From positions 62,001 to 126,000 of the forward strand of contig CAWANF010000014.1 in the NCBI GenBank assembly GCA_963783355.1: a stretch of DNA of 64,000 nt, written 5' to 3'. The position numbers and the translations under genes are program-made. Below the pieces are notes generated by a model. It did no database searches and was not told the DNA's origin. It saw nothing but the letters and a program-made list of their open reading frames with translations. Position 1 is the first letter of the stretch. Every line of letters starts with the position of its first letter. Below are positions 43,881 through 53,153 of the stretch, one piece after another. Source of the stretch: CAWANF01 sp963783355. GTDB taxonomy: Bacteria > Bacteroidota > Rhodothermia > Balneolales > DATFMH01.

Positions 43881-44852
43881 TTAGTTTAACAAATTAGGAA
43901 TTTCGCTTTCCGGTTTTCCATTCAGAATTCCTAAAATGGCATCGGCTGCAAGGTGTCCCATTTGTAAACGGGCTTCAACAGTTGCGCTTCCTATGTGAGG
44001 AAGCAAGACGCAGTTCGGGGCTTCCAGGAGTTTAGGATGAACTACGGGTTCTTTTTCAAAAACATCCAGTCCGGCACCGCCAATTTCGTCATTTATCAGC
44101 GCTTCTGCGAGAGCTTCTTCGTCAATGACCGGTCCGCGGGCCGTATTAATCAAAACAGCATGTTTTGGCATTATTTTGAGCATATTAGCATCGATAAGAT
44201 GTCTCGTTTCCGGGGTTAGCGGGCAGTTCAATGAAAGCACATCCGATTGCTTCGCCAATTCTTTTATATCAGAGATAAAACGGGCGTTCAATTCTTCTTC
44301 AACCGACGATTCCAGCTTATTTCGATTATGGTAAACAATATTCACACCGAAACCTTTAGCGCGTCGTGCCACAGCCTGTCCGATTCTTCCCATCCCAATG
44401 ATACCCATGGTTTTGCCATTTAGTCCCATACCCAGGAAACCCAATGGTTCCCATCCTTTAAAGTGATCTTCGCGCAGATAATTATGAGCTTCACAAATTT
44501 TACGGGTAACCGCCAGAAGCAACGCCATTACAACATCCGCTGTCGCATCCGTAAGCACATCCGGTGTGTTTGCCACTCTGATTCCGAGTTTCGTAGCTGC
44601 TTCGACATCAATGTTATCATACCCCACTGCATAATTCGCCACGATTTTCAGCTTCTTACCAGCTTGTAAAACTTCTTTATTAACTGGATTCGAAAGCATG
44701 GAAATAACAGCATCGTAGTTTCCAATAATGCTTTTCAGATAGGAAGTATCTTTACATTTACCGCGTTCTTCAATATCCAGCTCCGCAAAAGGTTGCAGAT
44801 ATGCTATTATTTCATTGTAAATAGGTTCAGTTATCAGAATTCGTGGTTTCAT
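43881..44852 (-). CDS. D-2-hydroxyacid dehydrogenase (glyoxylate reductase-like)
   Basis: A 323-residue NAD(P)-dependent D-isomer-specific 2-hydroxyacid dehydrogenase. Dinucleotide loop: GIIGMGRIGQAVARRAKGFG. Catalytic Arg in NTARGPVIDEEAL, Glu in DVFEKEPVVHP and His in LLPHIGSATVEAR. The segment after the loop (VYHNRNKLESS) has Asn-Arg rather than the Asp expected for strict NAD specificity, suggesting NADP(H) use. Closest in overall pattern to archaeal-type glyoxylate reductase (GyaR) and glycerate dehydrogenases. Monocistronic. Confidence 0.92.
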   Translation of the reverse strand: MKPRILITEPIYNEIIAYLQPFAELDIEERGKCKDTSYLKSIIGNYDAVISMLSNPVNKEVLQAGKKLKIVANYAVGYDNIDVEAATKLGIRVANTPDVLTDATADVVMALLLAVTRKICEAHNYLREDHFKGWEPLGFLGMGLNGKTMGIIGMGRIGQAVARRAKGFGVNIVYHNRNKLESSVEEELNARFISDIKELAKQSDVLSLNCPLTPETRHLIDANMLKIMPKHAVLINTARGPVIDEEALAEALINDEIGGAGLDVFEKEPVVHPKLLEAPNCVLLPHIGSATVEARLQMGHLAADAILGILNGKPESEIPNLLN

Positions 44853-44964
44853 AATAATCAGATGATTTCATTGGTTTTTAAGGCAGTATAAAATATCCCA
44901 ATCGTGCGAGCAATGAAAGAGTTGATGATAGTTAAATGACTTTTATGGAGCGAAGAATCGGTTC

Positions 44965-46677
44965 TTACAACTGAAGGCTCAATGTCATTTTTTCACCATT
45001 TCGATGAATCCCGATGGTCGTATGTTCTCCGGACTTGAGTTGATCCAATGCTTTCATATAATCCATAATATTTCGGATCGTGTCACCAGCCAGGGAAATG
45101 ATAATATCGCCTTTTTTGAGTCCGGCTATTTGCGCCGGCCGATCATGATCGACTTGACGTATGCGAAGGCCAATCCCTTTGTAGCCGTAGTCAGGAAGTA
45201 ATCCCAGCGTCAGCTTTGGGAATGGAATTTTTTGAGGAGATTCTTTTATCGTTTTATCTGAAGAAACCAGGTTTTGTGTATTGGTAGTGTCCAGATTGGC
45301 TATCATTCGGGAAATATGGCGTAACAATGAAATATCGTTATTTTCTTTTCCTGATAATGGTGGGATATCAAAGGTGATGACAGGTATATTTATTCTTGCA
45401 AACGAGGTACCGATCACCGTACTGTCGTTGCTTCGAAGTTGAAATTTTAAACTATCCGTATTGGAGATGTGAACGAGTTTCTTCCAGAAATTTGTCGCCC
45501 CGGATGTTATTATTTTAAATTTGTTTTCCATGCGGGAAGCCGGCTGTAAAGCCACGAGAGCACTGATTTTTAATTCACCTATTGTTGGATTATCGGAAAA
45601 ATAACCGGCACCGTTTAATAAATTATTTCCACCTGAAAAAAAAGTAAATAAGACATTTTGCTGAATTGGATGCGTGCCAAGGTATTGAGCCAGTTCCAGT
45701 AACCCGGCAGTTGTAACAGCGTCATTCATTGTATCATGATTTTTTATTTCATGATTATAAAATCCACTGACAACGATATATCGTTTGTGGCTGTTTGTTC
45801 CGGGAAGTAAAGCAACGATATTTCGAGTCATGCTTTCGTTTTTCGCCAGATCTATAGTAACATTAACACGGATTGGTATTTGCCTTGATTGCGGTTTACG
45901 AATGGATAATATTTTGTTCTCAATCTGATTTAAATTCAATCCAGTAGTTTTCAGGATATCTCCGGCTAAAGACTTAGAAATTTGTAATACCGGAATTTTG
46001 GTAGTCGGGGCAGATTGATTATAAGAACTCAGGGGGATGAAACCGGAAATATTTTTTCCATCTTGATCACGGACGATCAGGACGGCGACGGCTCCAAGCT
46101 TTTCAGCAGTTTGAATTTTTTTTGGAATGGAGACGTCCGTTGCAGAGCTAAAACCTGGTTTACCATCGAGCATAAGCACTATTTTTCCATTCACATCCAG
46201 GTTTTTGTACTCATCATAACGCTTGTTATGCAGTCCGTAACCCACCCAGGCAACCATGCTTTCGATGCTGCCTTTTGACGAATTAGGATATGGAAGAACC
46301 TGGTGTCCGGTATTGGTATATCGGTGTTTGTTAAATACGAGATAACTCCCTTTTTCACCATTCTTCACACCACTTTGAATAGAATATTCCTGGAAATAAG
46401 TACTATCATCTCCGGCTGGAAGAAGTCCGAATGATTCCAGTTCATCAGCGATATAGTCGGCTGTTTTGGCTTCCTGTGGACCGCCGGGAATATTATCTGA
46501 ATGGGATTTTGAATCAAGATATTTGAGGTGCGCACGAATATCATGTGACGTAATAGCGGACGTCAATTTCGGCTGATATTCGTAAGTCGAATTTTGGCAT
46601 GCAATTAACCCGATAAGTATTGCGAAACTAAAGATCGCAGAATTCGTTATGAATTTTTTTTTAAAAATCTGGGGCAT
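44965..46677 (-). CDS. M28-like lipoprotein with PA and PDZ domains, catalytic residues lost
   Basis: A 570-residue predicted lipoprotein. The start at 46677 is chosen because it gives a normal signal peptide ending in LIGLIAC; a longer frame from 46737 adds 20 residues without purpose. A PA domain (about 100-250, KIVLMLDGKPGFSS) lies within an M28-like aminopeptidase domain, and a PDZ domain fills the last 90 residues (GLKKGDIIISLAG). The metal and catalytic positions are changed: the His-x-Asp pair appears as FYNH, the bridging Asp-Asp region as TMNDAVTT, and the Glu-Glu pair as SGGNNLL. It is therefore probably not an active peptidase. Confidence 0.82.
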   Translation of the reverse strand: MPQIFKKKFITNSAIFSFAILIGLIACQNSTYEYQPKLTSAITSHDIRAHLKYLDSKSHSDNIPGGPQEAKTADYIADELESFGLLPAGDDSTYFQEYSIQSGVKNGEKGSYLVFNKHRYTNTGHQVLPYPNSSKGSIESMVAWVGYGLHNKRYDEYKNLDVNGKIVLMLDGKPGFSSATDVSIPKKIQTAEKLGAVAVLIVRDQDGKNISGFIPLSSYNQSAPTTKIPVLQISKSLAGDILKTTGLNLNQIENKILSIRKPQSRQIPIRVNVTIDLAKNESMTRNIVALLPGTNSHKRYIVVSGFYNHEIKNHDTMNDAVTTAGLLELAQYLGTHPIQQNVLFTFFSGGNNLLNGAGYFSDNPTIGELKISALVALQPASRMENKFKIITSGATNFWKKLVHISNTDSLKFQLRSNDSTVIGTSFARINIPVITFDIPPLSGKENNDISLLRHISRMIANLDTTNTQNLVSSDKTIKESPQKIPFPKLTLGLLPDYGYKGIGLRIRQVDHDRPAQIAGLKKGDIIISLAGDTIRNIMDYMKALDQLKSGEHTTIGIHRNGEKMTLSLQL

Positions 46678-46824
46678 GCCTGTTCTTCGGATTCGGTGTT
46701 TAAGTATCACATTTTTAATAAGGTACAAGATAAGCAAAGTTTATTGGTTTCGGGTAGCGTTAATTTATAAAAGAGGCTAAATCTTGTAATGAAGTTGATA
46801 TCGCCGTAACTTCACTGATGACCA

Positions 46825-46916
46825 AAGCTTGGTTGGGGGTGTTCCGATTGTAAAGTCGGGACTGAGAAAATACCCCGGAACCTGATCCAGGTAATGCTGG
46901 CGAAGGGAAACCGAGG
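46825..46916 (+). promoter_or_regulatory. TPP riboswitch (THI element)
   Basis: Conserved thi-box sequences in order: GGGGTG, then CTGAGA at 46862, ACCCCGGAACCTGATC and GGTAATGCTGGCGAAGGGAA. Outer stem: GCTTGGTT (46827) with AACC (46909). It precedes the TonB-dependent receptor by about 95 bases. A further hairpin GATTTCAT-CCA-ATGAAATC (around 46972-46990) lies just before the receptor's AAAGGAGT ribosome-binding site, compatible with control of translation or transcription. Confidence 0.95.
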
Positions 46917-47011
46917 ACAAAGCAAGCTACTTGTTTTGAGCCTATCTCTCTTTCAGCTGTACCTCCTGGATTTCATCCAATGAAATCAATGAAAAAGGAG
47001 TAAATCAATTT

Positions 47012-49408
47012 ATGTTACTAAAACGAAGTTTGATGACAATCGTCTTCATGCTCAGTACCATAACTCTTGGAATGGCGCAAACCATTTCCGGGACGGTTGT
47101 GGATGCCCGTTCAAAAGATCCGCTGCCGGGTGCTAATATCATTCAGAAAGGGACAACCAACGGCGTCTCTACCAATGAAAATGGGAAGTTTAACCTTAAA
47201 CTTGATCCCAAAGAGCCAATGATTATCTCTGTAAGTTATATCGGGTATAAATCCCGGGACATTAATCTTTCGGGACAGGATCAAAAAGGCATGACGATTA
47301 ACCTGATTTCGGCAACGATCATGAGTGATGCCGTTCAGATTAGCGCTCTGCGGGTCGATCAGAAATCGGCTGTAACTTACACGGACTTATCAAAAAAACA
47401 GATTCAACAACAGAATTTCGGTCAGGATGTTCCATATCTGTTGAGCTTGACTCCTTCGGTGGTCACTACTTCCGATGCCGGAGCCGGTGTTGGATATACC
47501 GGTATTCGTATTCGAGGAGTTGATGCGACGAGAATCAATGTGACCATTAACGGCATACCGTTGAATGACGCGGAAGAACAGGCTGTTTATTGGGTTGATA
47601 TTCCCGATTTGGCCTCTTCGATTGAAAGTATGCAGATTCAGCGCGGAGTGGGAACTTCAACTAATGGTGCCGGTGCCTTTGGGGGCAGCATCAATATTCA
47701 GACAACCGGAATTGTGCCGGATCCCTATGGTGATGTGTCCGCTTCCTACGGTACGTTCAATACACAAAAGTATAATGTGAAAGTGGGTACCGGATTGATG
47801 AAAAACGGTTGGTCATTCGATGGACGGCTTTCGAAAATTCATTCCGACGGTTACATCGATCGCGCTTTCTCTAACCTGAAATCCTTTTTTCTGACCGGCG
47901 CGCACTATGGAAAGCACAGCCTGTTGCAGGCAAATGTGTTCTCGGGAACCGAACATACGTATCAGGCCTGGTATGGTGTAGAACAGAGTATTTTGGATAC
48001 CAACCGGACTTATAATCCGTACACTTATCCAAACCAGACCGATAATTATCAACAGGATCATTACCAGTTATTGTATTCCTATAAAGTGTTGCCAAACTGG
48101 ACGTTAAATTCAGCGCTCTTTTATGTGAAAGGCCGGGGATATTATGAGGAATATGAAACCAATCAGAATCTTACGGATTATAAGCTGAACAACGTAATTA
48201 TTGGGCAGGATACCATTCGGACAACTGATTTGGTGCGCCGCAAATGGCTTGATAATGATTTTTATGGCCTCACGTATTCCTCTGATTACAATCATGGAAA
48301 GAAATGGAATTTAAAAATAGGGGGTGCCTATAATGTCTATAAGGGCAAGCATTTTGGAAATGTGATTTGGGCTCAGTACTTCAGCAACGGGAAAATAAAT
48401 CACCACTATTATGATAATAATGCTACCAAGAAGGATTTTAATATTTATGGAAAAGGGACGTACAATCTGAATGACAAGTTAAGTGCATTTGGCGATATGC
48501 AGGTTCGTAATGTGGCATATAATTTTCTCGGGAATGGAATCGTAAAAATAAACGGTAAAGAGACCATCGTCCCGACCCAGCAAAATGCTTTTCTGACATT
48601 TTATAACCCGAAATTGGGACTCAATTATCAGATTAATGATCAAAACCGGTTTTATATCTCGTTTGGTGTAGGAAATAAAGAACCGGATAGAAATGATTAT
48701 GTGGAATCGACTCCGCAAAGTCGTCCGAAGCCGGAACGGTTATACGACTGGGAAACGGGATATCGATATAATAGTCATTTGTTTTTCCTGGGTGTGAGTG
48801 GATACCTGATGGATTATCACGATCAATTGATAAACACGGGGCAGATAAATGATGTTGGTGATTATATTCAGCAGAATGTTACTTCCAGTTATCGCGCCGG
48901 ACTGGAATTCCAGGCTGGAGTTAAAATTACCGATTTTCTTGAGTGGTCAGGAAATGCTACGGTAAGCCGAAACAAAATCCGGAAATACAATCAATATATT
49001 GATAATTACGACACAGGCGGACAAAATGTACAGGTTTATCATAATACGGATATCGCATTTTCTCCCAACCTGATAGTGAGCTCCGTTCTTCGGTTCACTC
49101 ATAAAAACCTTACATTGGATTTAATGAGCAAATATGTCGGGAAACAGTACCTGGATAATACGCAAAACAATACGAGCATTATTCATCCCTATTTCGTGAA
49201 CGATCTTCGATTGAATATCGATTTTCATTCTATTCCACAGTTTAAAAATATTCATATAGGATTTTTGTTTAATAATATTTTCAATGAACTATATGAATCG
49301 AATGGATACGATTACTCGTACATCTATGGAGGGAAACTGACTACCGAAAATTATTACTATCCACAGGCCGGGCGCAATTTCCTGGTTCAGGTAAGATTAG
49401 GATTTTAA
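47012..49408 (+). CDS. TonB-dependent receptor for thiamine or a precursor
   Basis: A 798-residue outer-membrane receptor. Signal peptide ends at LGMAQ. Residues 22-105 are a carboxypeptidase-D-like regulatory domain (ISGTVVDARSKDPLPGANI, then FNLKLDP), followed by the plug (NFGQDVPYLLSLTPSVV, GIRIRGVDATRINVTINGIP, IQRGVGTSTNGAGAFGG) and a barrel ending in the aromatic C-terminus LVQVRLGF. Substrate is inferred from the TPP riboswitch in its leader: expression should rise when thiamine pyrophosphate is low. Such THI-controlled receptors are known in Bacteroidota. No thiamine biosynthesis gene is nearby, so this may be a stand-alone uptake gene. Confidence 0.93.
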   Translation: MLLKRSLMTIVFMLSTITLGMAQTISGTVVDARSKDPLPGANIIQKGTTNGVSTNENGKFNLKLDPKEPMIISVSYIGYKSRDINLSGQDQKGMTINLISATIMSDAVQISALRVDQKSAVTYTDLSKKQIQQQNFGQDVPYLLSLTPSVVTTSDAGAGVGYTGIRIRGVDATRINVTINGIPLNDAEEQAVYWVDIPDLASSIESMQIQRGVGTSTNGAGAFGGSINIQTTGIVPDPYGDVSASYGTFNTQKYNVKVGTGLMKNGWSFDGRLSKIHSDGYIDRAFSNLKSFFLTGAHYGKHSLLQANVFSGTEHTYQAWYGVEQSILDTNRTYNPYTYPNQTDNYQQDHYQLLYSYKVLPNWTLNSALFYVKGRGYYEEYETNQNLTDYKLNNVIIGQDTIRTTDLVRRKWLDNDFYGLTYSSDYNHGKKWNLKIGGAYNVYKGKHFGNVIWAQYFSNGKINHHYYDNNATKKDFNIYGKGTYNLNDKLSAFGDMQVRNVAYNFLGNGIVKINGKETIVPTQQNAFLTFYNPKLGLNYQINDQNRFYISFGVGNKEPDRNDYVESTPQSRPKPERLYDWETGYRYNSHLFFLGVSGYLMDYHDQLINTGQINDVGDYIQQNVTSSYRAGLEFQAGVKITDFLEWSGNATVSRNKIRKYNQYIDNYDTGGQNVQVYHNTDIAFSPNLIVSSVLRFTHKNLTLDLMSKYVGKQYLDNTQNNTSIIHPYFVNDLRLNIDFHSIPQFKNIHIGFLFNNIFNELYESNGYDYSYIYGGKLTTENYYYPQAGRNFLVQVRLGF

Positions 49409-49431
49409 TAGAACATTTTGAATCATTGAAA

Positions 49432-49483
49432 GAGCTCTTGAATGGTTTATGAGGCCGGATTGTAAGCCATCAGGAGCTTTTTT
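49432..49483 (+). terminator. Terminator after the TonB-dependent receptor
   Basis: GAGCTC and ATGG pair with CCAT and GAGCT across a large loop, followed by six or seven T. The stem is interrupted, but placement 23 bases after the stop fits. Confidence 0.65.
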
Positions 49484-49520
49484 AGGCTTCCTCTGATGTC
49501 TGGTAACTTATATATAAAAC

Positions 49521-51275
49521 TTAAATCAAACCGACTGTTTCTGTTTCACTGTGCGGCTTTTCAAATGTGAAAGTGAAACAGGTTCCACTATTCGATTGGA
49601 TATCAAGATTAGCATTCAATTGTTTCGCCAGGCGTTGGACGATGGTCATACCCAACGATTGATTATGGTTAATATCGAAATGTTCAGGCAGGCCAATTCC
49701 GTCATCGTGAACTTTAATCACGATACTATTATCAGGACTTTGCTGAAGCTTAATAATAAGTTGCCCCGATCGTCTATTTTTAAAAGCATGTTTATAGGTA
49801 TTGGTGATTAGCTCATTCAAAATAAGTGCTGCTGGAATGGCCTGGTTGATATTCAGTTGAACTTCTTCCAATTCGAGAATGGTTTTTATGCAACTTACAT
49901 CCATTGAAATTGTTTCAGAAATTGTTTTAACCAAATCGGTGATATAATGGTTGAATTCAATTTCCGAGAGCTGTTCAAAATGATAGAGTTTCTCATGAAT
50001 CAGTGCGATCGTTTTGATGCGCAGCTGACTATCCCGCAATACATGTTCTATATTAGCATTTGGAGTATTGAAAGCCTGTAATTCCAATAGGCTGGAGATG
50101 ACGGCAAGGTTGTTTTTTACACGGTGATGAATCTCTGCCAACAACGTTTCTTTCTCTTTGAGTGAATTTCGAATGTGCTCTTCGTTTTTTTCTCGTACGG
50201 TGACGTCTCTCTTGATAGCGATGAAATGTGTAATCTCGTGATTTTCCGAATAAACCGGCGTTATGGATTGTTCTTCCATATAGGTTGTTCCGTCTTTTCT
50301 TCGGTTTATGAGAATTCCGTTCCAAACCTGTCCTGCTTTGATGGTGCTCCAAAGATTATGATAATATTCTTTGGGTTGTTTCCCGGATTTTAGGATGCTC
50401 GGATTTTGTCCCAATACCTCATTAAAAGTGTAACCGGTCAGTCTTGTAAAAGCCGGGTTGACCCAGATTATTTTACCATCGATGTTTGTAATAACGATAC
50501 CGTTGTCGGCTGATTCTACGGCTGTTGTTAGCAATTGCAGCTGTTTTTCAGTCTCTTTCTGGATGGTGATATCCTGAATTTGTGACAAAACTGAAACTAA
50601 ATTATTGTTTTCGTCTAAAAGGACAGAATTATGCCAGGTTGTGTGGACAACGGATCCTGATTTATTGTAGACCCCTAACTCGAAAGTGCTTCTGGGTTGG
50701 TTAAGGTCAAAAAGGTTTCTGATTTCATCCTGAATAGTATTGTAGTCATTTTGTGAAACCAGTTTGAAATCGTTCGGAGTTTTTCCAAGCACTTCTTCTT
50801 TGTTCCATCCGAATATTTCCTGGGTTCGTTCCGACCATTGTGTGATGGTCAGGTTACTGTCCCATTCAATCCATCCTAAATGGCTGTTATTGATATGAAA
50901 TAATAACCGTTCTTTATTTTTCTGTATTTCCGTTATGTCTATGATCGATGATATAAGTGCATTTTTATCATTTTTATACTCGATGGGCTGTGTTGTAATG
51001 CGAACGTACATCAATTTGCCATCTTTCTTCCGGTGTCTCGCTAATTCCGTTTCTTCGTAACCGGATTTCCTGATTGGCATTGAACTCATCAGCGATTCGT
51101 ATTCTTCTTCAATTCTTATATCTTTAACCTTCATATTGCGAAGTTCATCCCTGGAATATCCATAGATTTTTATCGCAGCTTCATTGACCTCAAAGATATC
51201 CAAAGTATCTGATGAATAGATAAACATCGGAATAGGATTTTGATAAAATAAAATAGAGTTCCAGGCTTCTGACAT
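49521..51275 (-). CDS. Multi-PAS sensor histidine kinase (HisKA_2/HWE-like)
   Basis: A 584-residue soluble kinase without TM segments. Three PAS domains are visible (about 1-125, 126-250, 255-375), with PAS signatures LDIFEVNEAAIKIYGYSRDE, TQWSERTQEIFGWNKEEV and KIIWVNPAFTRLTGYTFNEV, each followed by a PAC-type motif. The dimerisation box EIHHRVKNNLAVISSLLELQ carries the phospho-accepting His and is of the HisKA_2 type, followed by a short ATPase domain (NELITNTYKHAF, VHDDGIGLPE). It has no adjacent response regulator; the NarL-type regulator at 57623 is the nearest but is 6 kb away. Confidence 0.92.
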   Translation of the reverse strand: MSEAWNSILFYQNPIPMFIYSSDTLDIFEVNEAAIKIYGYSRDELRNMKVKDIRIEEEYESLMSSMPIRKSGYEETELARHRKKDGKLMYVRITTQPIEYKNDKNALISSIIDITEIQKNKERLLFHINNSHLGWIEWDSNLTITQWSERTQEIFGWNKEEVLGKTPNDFKLVSQNDYNTIQDEIRNLFDLNQPRSTFELGVYNKSGSVVHTTWHNSVLLDENNNLVSVLSQIQDITIQKETEKQLQLLTTAVESADNGIVITNIDGKIIWVNPAFTRLTGYTFNEVLGQNPSILKSGKQPKEYYHNLWSTIKAGQVWNGILINRRKDGTTYMEEQSITPVYSENHEITHFIAIKRDVTVREKNEEHIRNSLKEKETLLAEIHHRVKNNLAVISSLLELQAFNTPNANIEHVLRDSQLRIKTIALIHEKLYHFEQLSEIEFNHYITDLVKTISETISMDVSCIKTILELEEVQLNINQAIPAALILNELITNTYKHAFKNRRSGQLIIKLQQSPDNSIVIKVHDDGIGLPEHFDINHNQSLGMTIVQRLAKQLNANLDIQSNSGTCFTFTFEKPHSETETVGLI

Positions 51276-51482
51276 AAAAAGGCAAGTTAAATAATTATAT
51301 AATGAATCAAGATAATTATGTCTGATTTTAGAGTAAACAAAAAAAATAATATTCTCTTAACTTTTTAAAGATAACTTGTTAACTATTTTTACATCAAATA
51401 CTTAAAGTTGTGAAAATACTTTAGCTGATTACATAGATAATGACCTCAACCAAATATTTAGAATTTGAAAATTATCAAGATC

Positions 51483-52304
51483 ATGAATATTGATGACACC
51501 GTTGCACTTAATAATAATATAAAGATGCCTCGCTTCGGACTTGGTACATACCTGTCTCAGCCTGGCGAAGTGGAAGGAGCTATTTTATATGCACTGGAAA
51601 TTGGTTACCGAAGTATCGATACAGCAACATTTTACGAAAATGAGATTAATGTAGGCCGAGCTATCAGGCAAAGCGGCGTTGACCGCGAAAAAATATTCCT
51701 TACAACGAAGGTCTGGAATTCCGATCAGGGTTATGATAAGGCGCTCAGAGCTTTTCATAAAAGCCTGCAAGAGCTACAGACCGACTACCTGGATTTATAC
51801 CTAATCCATTGGCCAATCAAAGGTAAATATCTCGATACATGGAGGGCCCTTGAAAAAGTTTATAAGGAAGGAAAGGTGAGGGCAATCGGAGTCTGTAATT
51901 TTCTTGAACACCACCTTGAGGATATCAAAACCCATTCTGATATCCTTCCTGCTGTGAATCAATATGAATTTCATCCACATCTTCAGCAACATTCGTTATT
52001 AGAATATTGCCGTCGGAATGGAATCCAGGTAGAAGCATGGGCTCCAATCATGCGTGGCCGTGCCGGCACAGAACCTGCCATTGTTGAAATGGGTAAAAAA
52101 TATGACAAATCACCAGAACAGATATTGCTGAGATGGGATTTGCAGCAGGATGTGGTAACGATTCCAAAATCAGTTCATGAAAATCGAATTAAAGAAAATG
52201 CGGATATTTTTGATTTCGAATTGACGGAAGAAGATATGACGATCATTTACTCACTGGATAAAAATGATCGTCTTGGACCGGATCCTGATCATCCTGATTT
52301 TTAA
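51483..52304 (+). CDS. Aldo/keto reductase
   Basis: A 273-residue TIM-barrel NADPH-dependent oxidoreductase. Motifs: MPRFGLGTYL, YRSIDTATFYENE with the catalytic Asp/Tyr, FLTTKVWNSD with the Lys, YLDLYLIHWPIK with the His, and a C-terminal cofactor segment TIPKSVHENRIKEN, where Lys-Ser and Arg bind the NADP phosphate. Most similar in pattern to the DkgA/AKR5 group (2,5-diketo-gluconate and methylglyoxal reductases). The ATG at 51483 is chosen; a TTG six codons upstream is possible. Single gene. Confidence 0.92.
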   Translation: MNIDDTVALNNNIKMPRFGLGTYLSQPGEVEGAILYALEIGYRSIDTATFYENEINVGRAIRQSGVDREKIFLTTKVWNSDQGYDKALRAFHKSLQELQTDYLDLYLIHWPIKGKYLDTWRALEKVYKEGKVRAIGVCNFLEHHLEDIKTHSDILPAVNQYEFHPHLQQHSLLEYCRRNGIQVEAWAPIMRGRAGTEPAIVEMGKKYDKSPEQILLRWDLQQDVVTIPKSVHENRIKENADIFDFELTEEDMTIIYSLDKNDRLGPDPDHPDF

Positions 52305-52365
52305 GTGGAATTTAAAATTATGGGATTGCATGGATAAACTATTGTGATATGGCTGTATCACTTTT

Positions 52366-52689
52366 CTAGGGTATTGTTTTGAAAACAGCATCCACGATGG
52401 AATTTATAAGAGCATTCTTCAATTTATCTTTTTGAACCAGGGCCAGTCCTTCTTGTTTCAGGATTTCCATCTGAGTTACATCCTTCTGACTTTCAAGAAG
52501 CCATTTCAAATCATCCTGCGATAATTGTCCGGTTGCTGCAGCTTTAATCCATTCTTCTATTTTGTTTTTGGATTGATTGGCGAAAAAGACGCCATCTTTA
52601 AGAAGCTGATCCTTATAGGCCAATCCATAATCTTTGGCTTCATTTTCCAGGTTATTCTTCAGAGTTGTAATAAAAGTCTCGAAATCCAT
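52366..52689 (-). CDS. Hypothetical protein, all-helical
   Basis: A 107-residue hydrophilic protein with high Lys/Glu/Gln content and no signal peptide, predicted to be mainly helical (FITTLKNNLENEAKDYG, NKIEEWIKAAATGQLSQDDL). No known family is recognised. It is third in a minus-strand operon behind a patatin-like hydrolase and a small lipoprotein, with only a 4-base gap. It has an internal Leu-Leu-Glu-Ser-Gln (KWLLESQKDVT) segment but no catalytic motif. Confidence 0.7.
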   Translation of the reverse strand: MDFETFITTLKNNLENEAKDYGLAYKDQLLKDGVFFANQSKNKIEEWIKAAATGQLSQDDLKWLLESQKDVTQMEILKQEGLALVQKDKLKNALINSIVDAVFKTIP

Positions 52690-52693
52690 GAGT

Positions 52694-53137
52694 TTATTTT
52701 ACCTCCTGTGGTTTAATCTTGCCGCTTTCGAGATAGATAATCGAATCGAAAGCTTCGGAAATATTTTTACTGGCTTGTTTTATGAAATAGGGTGAAAGAA
52801 CCGATTTGTCTTGCCATCGCTGAAGAAATCCTCCCATAAGGTGACGTTCCGGGCTAATCATAATTTTCCATTGCCGGGTAGAAATTCCATTTTTTGGACG
52901 TCCCCTGGCATATTCAAAGGCGATTTCCATCTTTTCCTTCAATTTGTTGATCTCTTTGGCATGCTTCTCAAAAGGTTCATCGGCCTTGTTCATCAATGCC
53001 AGTGATTCCACTTTGAGTGTTACATCTTGTTGATAAGCTTGCCCGCTAAAACGGGAAATGCTATTATTGCATGCCGCTAAGAGGAATAGAAAACTTAACA
53101 GCCAATATAGATAGTGTTTTCTTGCCAGGATTTTCAT
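52694..53137 (-). CDS. Small hypothetical lipoprotein
   Basis: A 147-residue protein with a lipoprotein signal (LLSFLFLLAAC, Cys23) and a charged mature part of heptad-like helices (AKEINKLKEKMEIAFEYARG). No family recognised. It begins 16 bases after the patatin-like gene and is followed after 4 bases by a small helical protein, so the three form an operon and may act together at the membrane surface. Confidence 0.72.
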   Translation of the reverse strand: MKILARKHYLYWLLSFLFLLAACNNSISRFSGQAYQQDVTLKVESLALMNKADEPFEKHAKEINKLKEKMEIAFEYARGRPKNGISTRQWKIMISPERHLMGGFLQRWQDKSVLSPYFIKQASKNISEAFDSIIYLESGKIKPQEVK

Positions 53138-53153
53138 ATTTGAGGATCGGATT

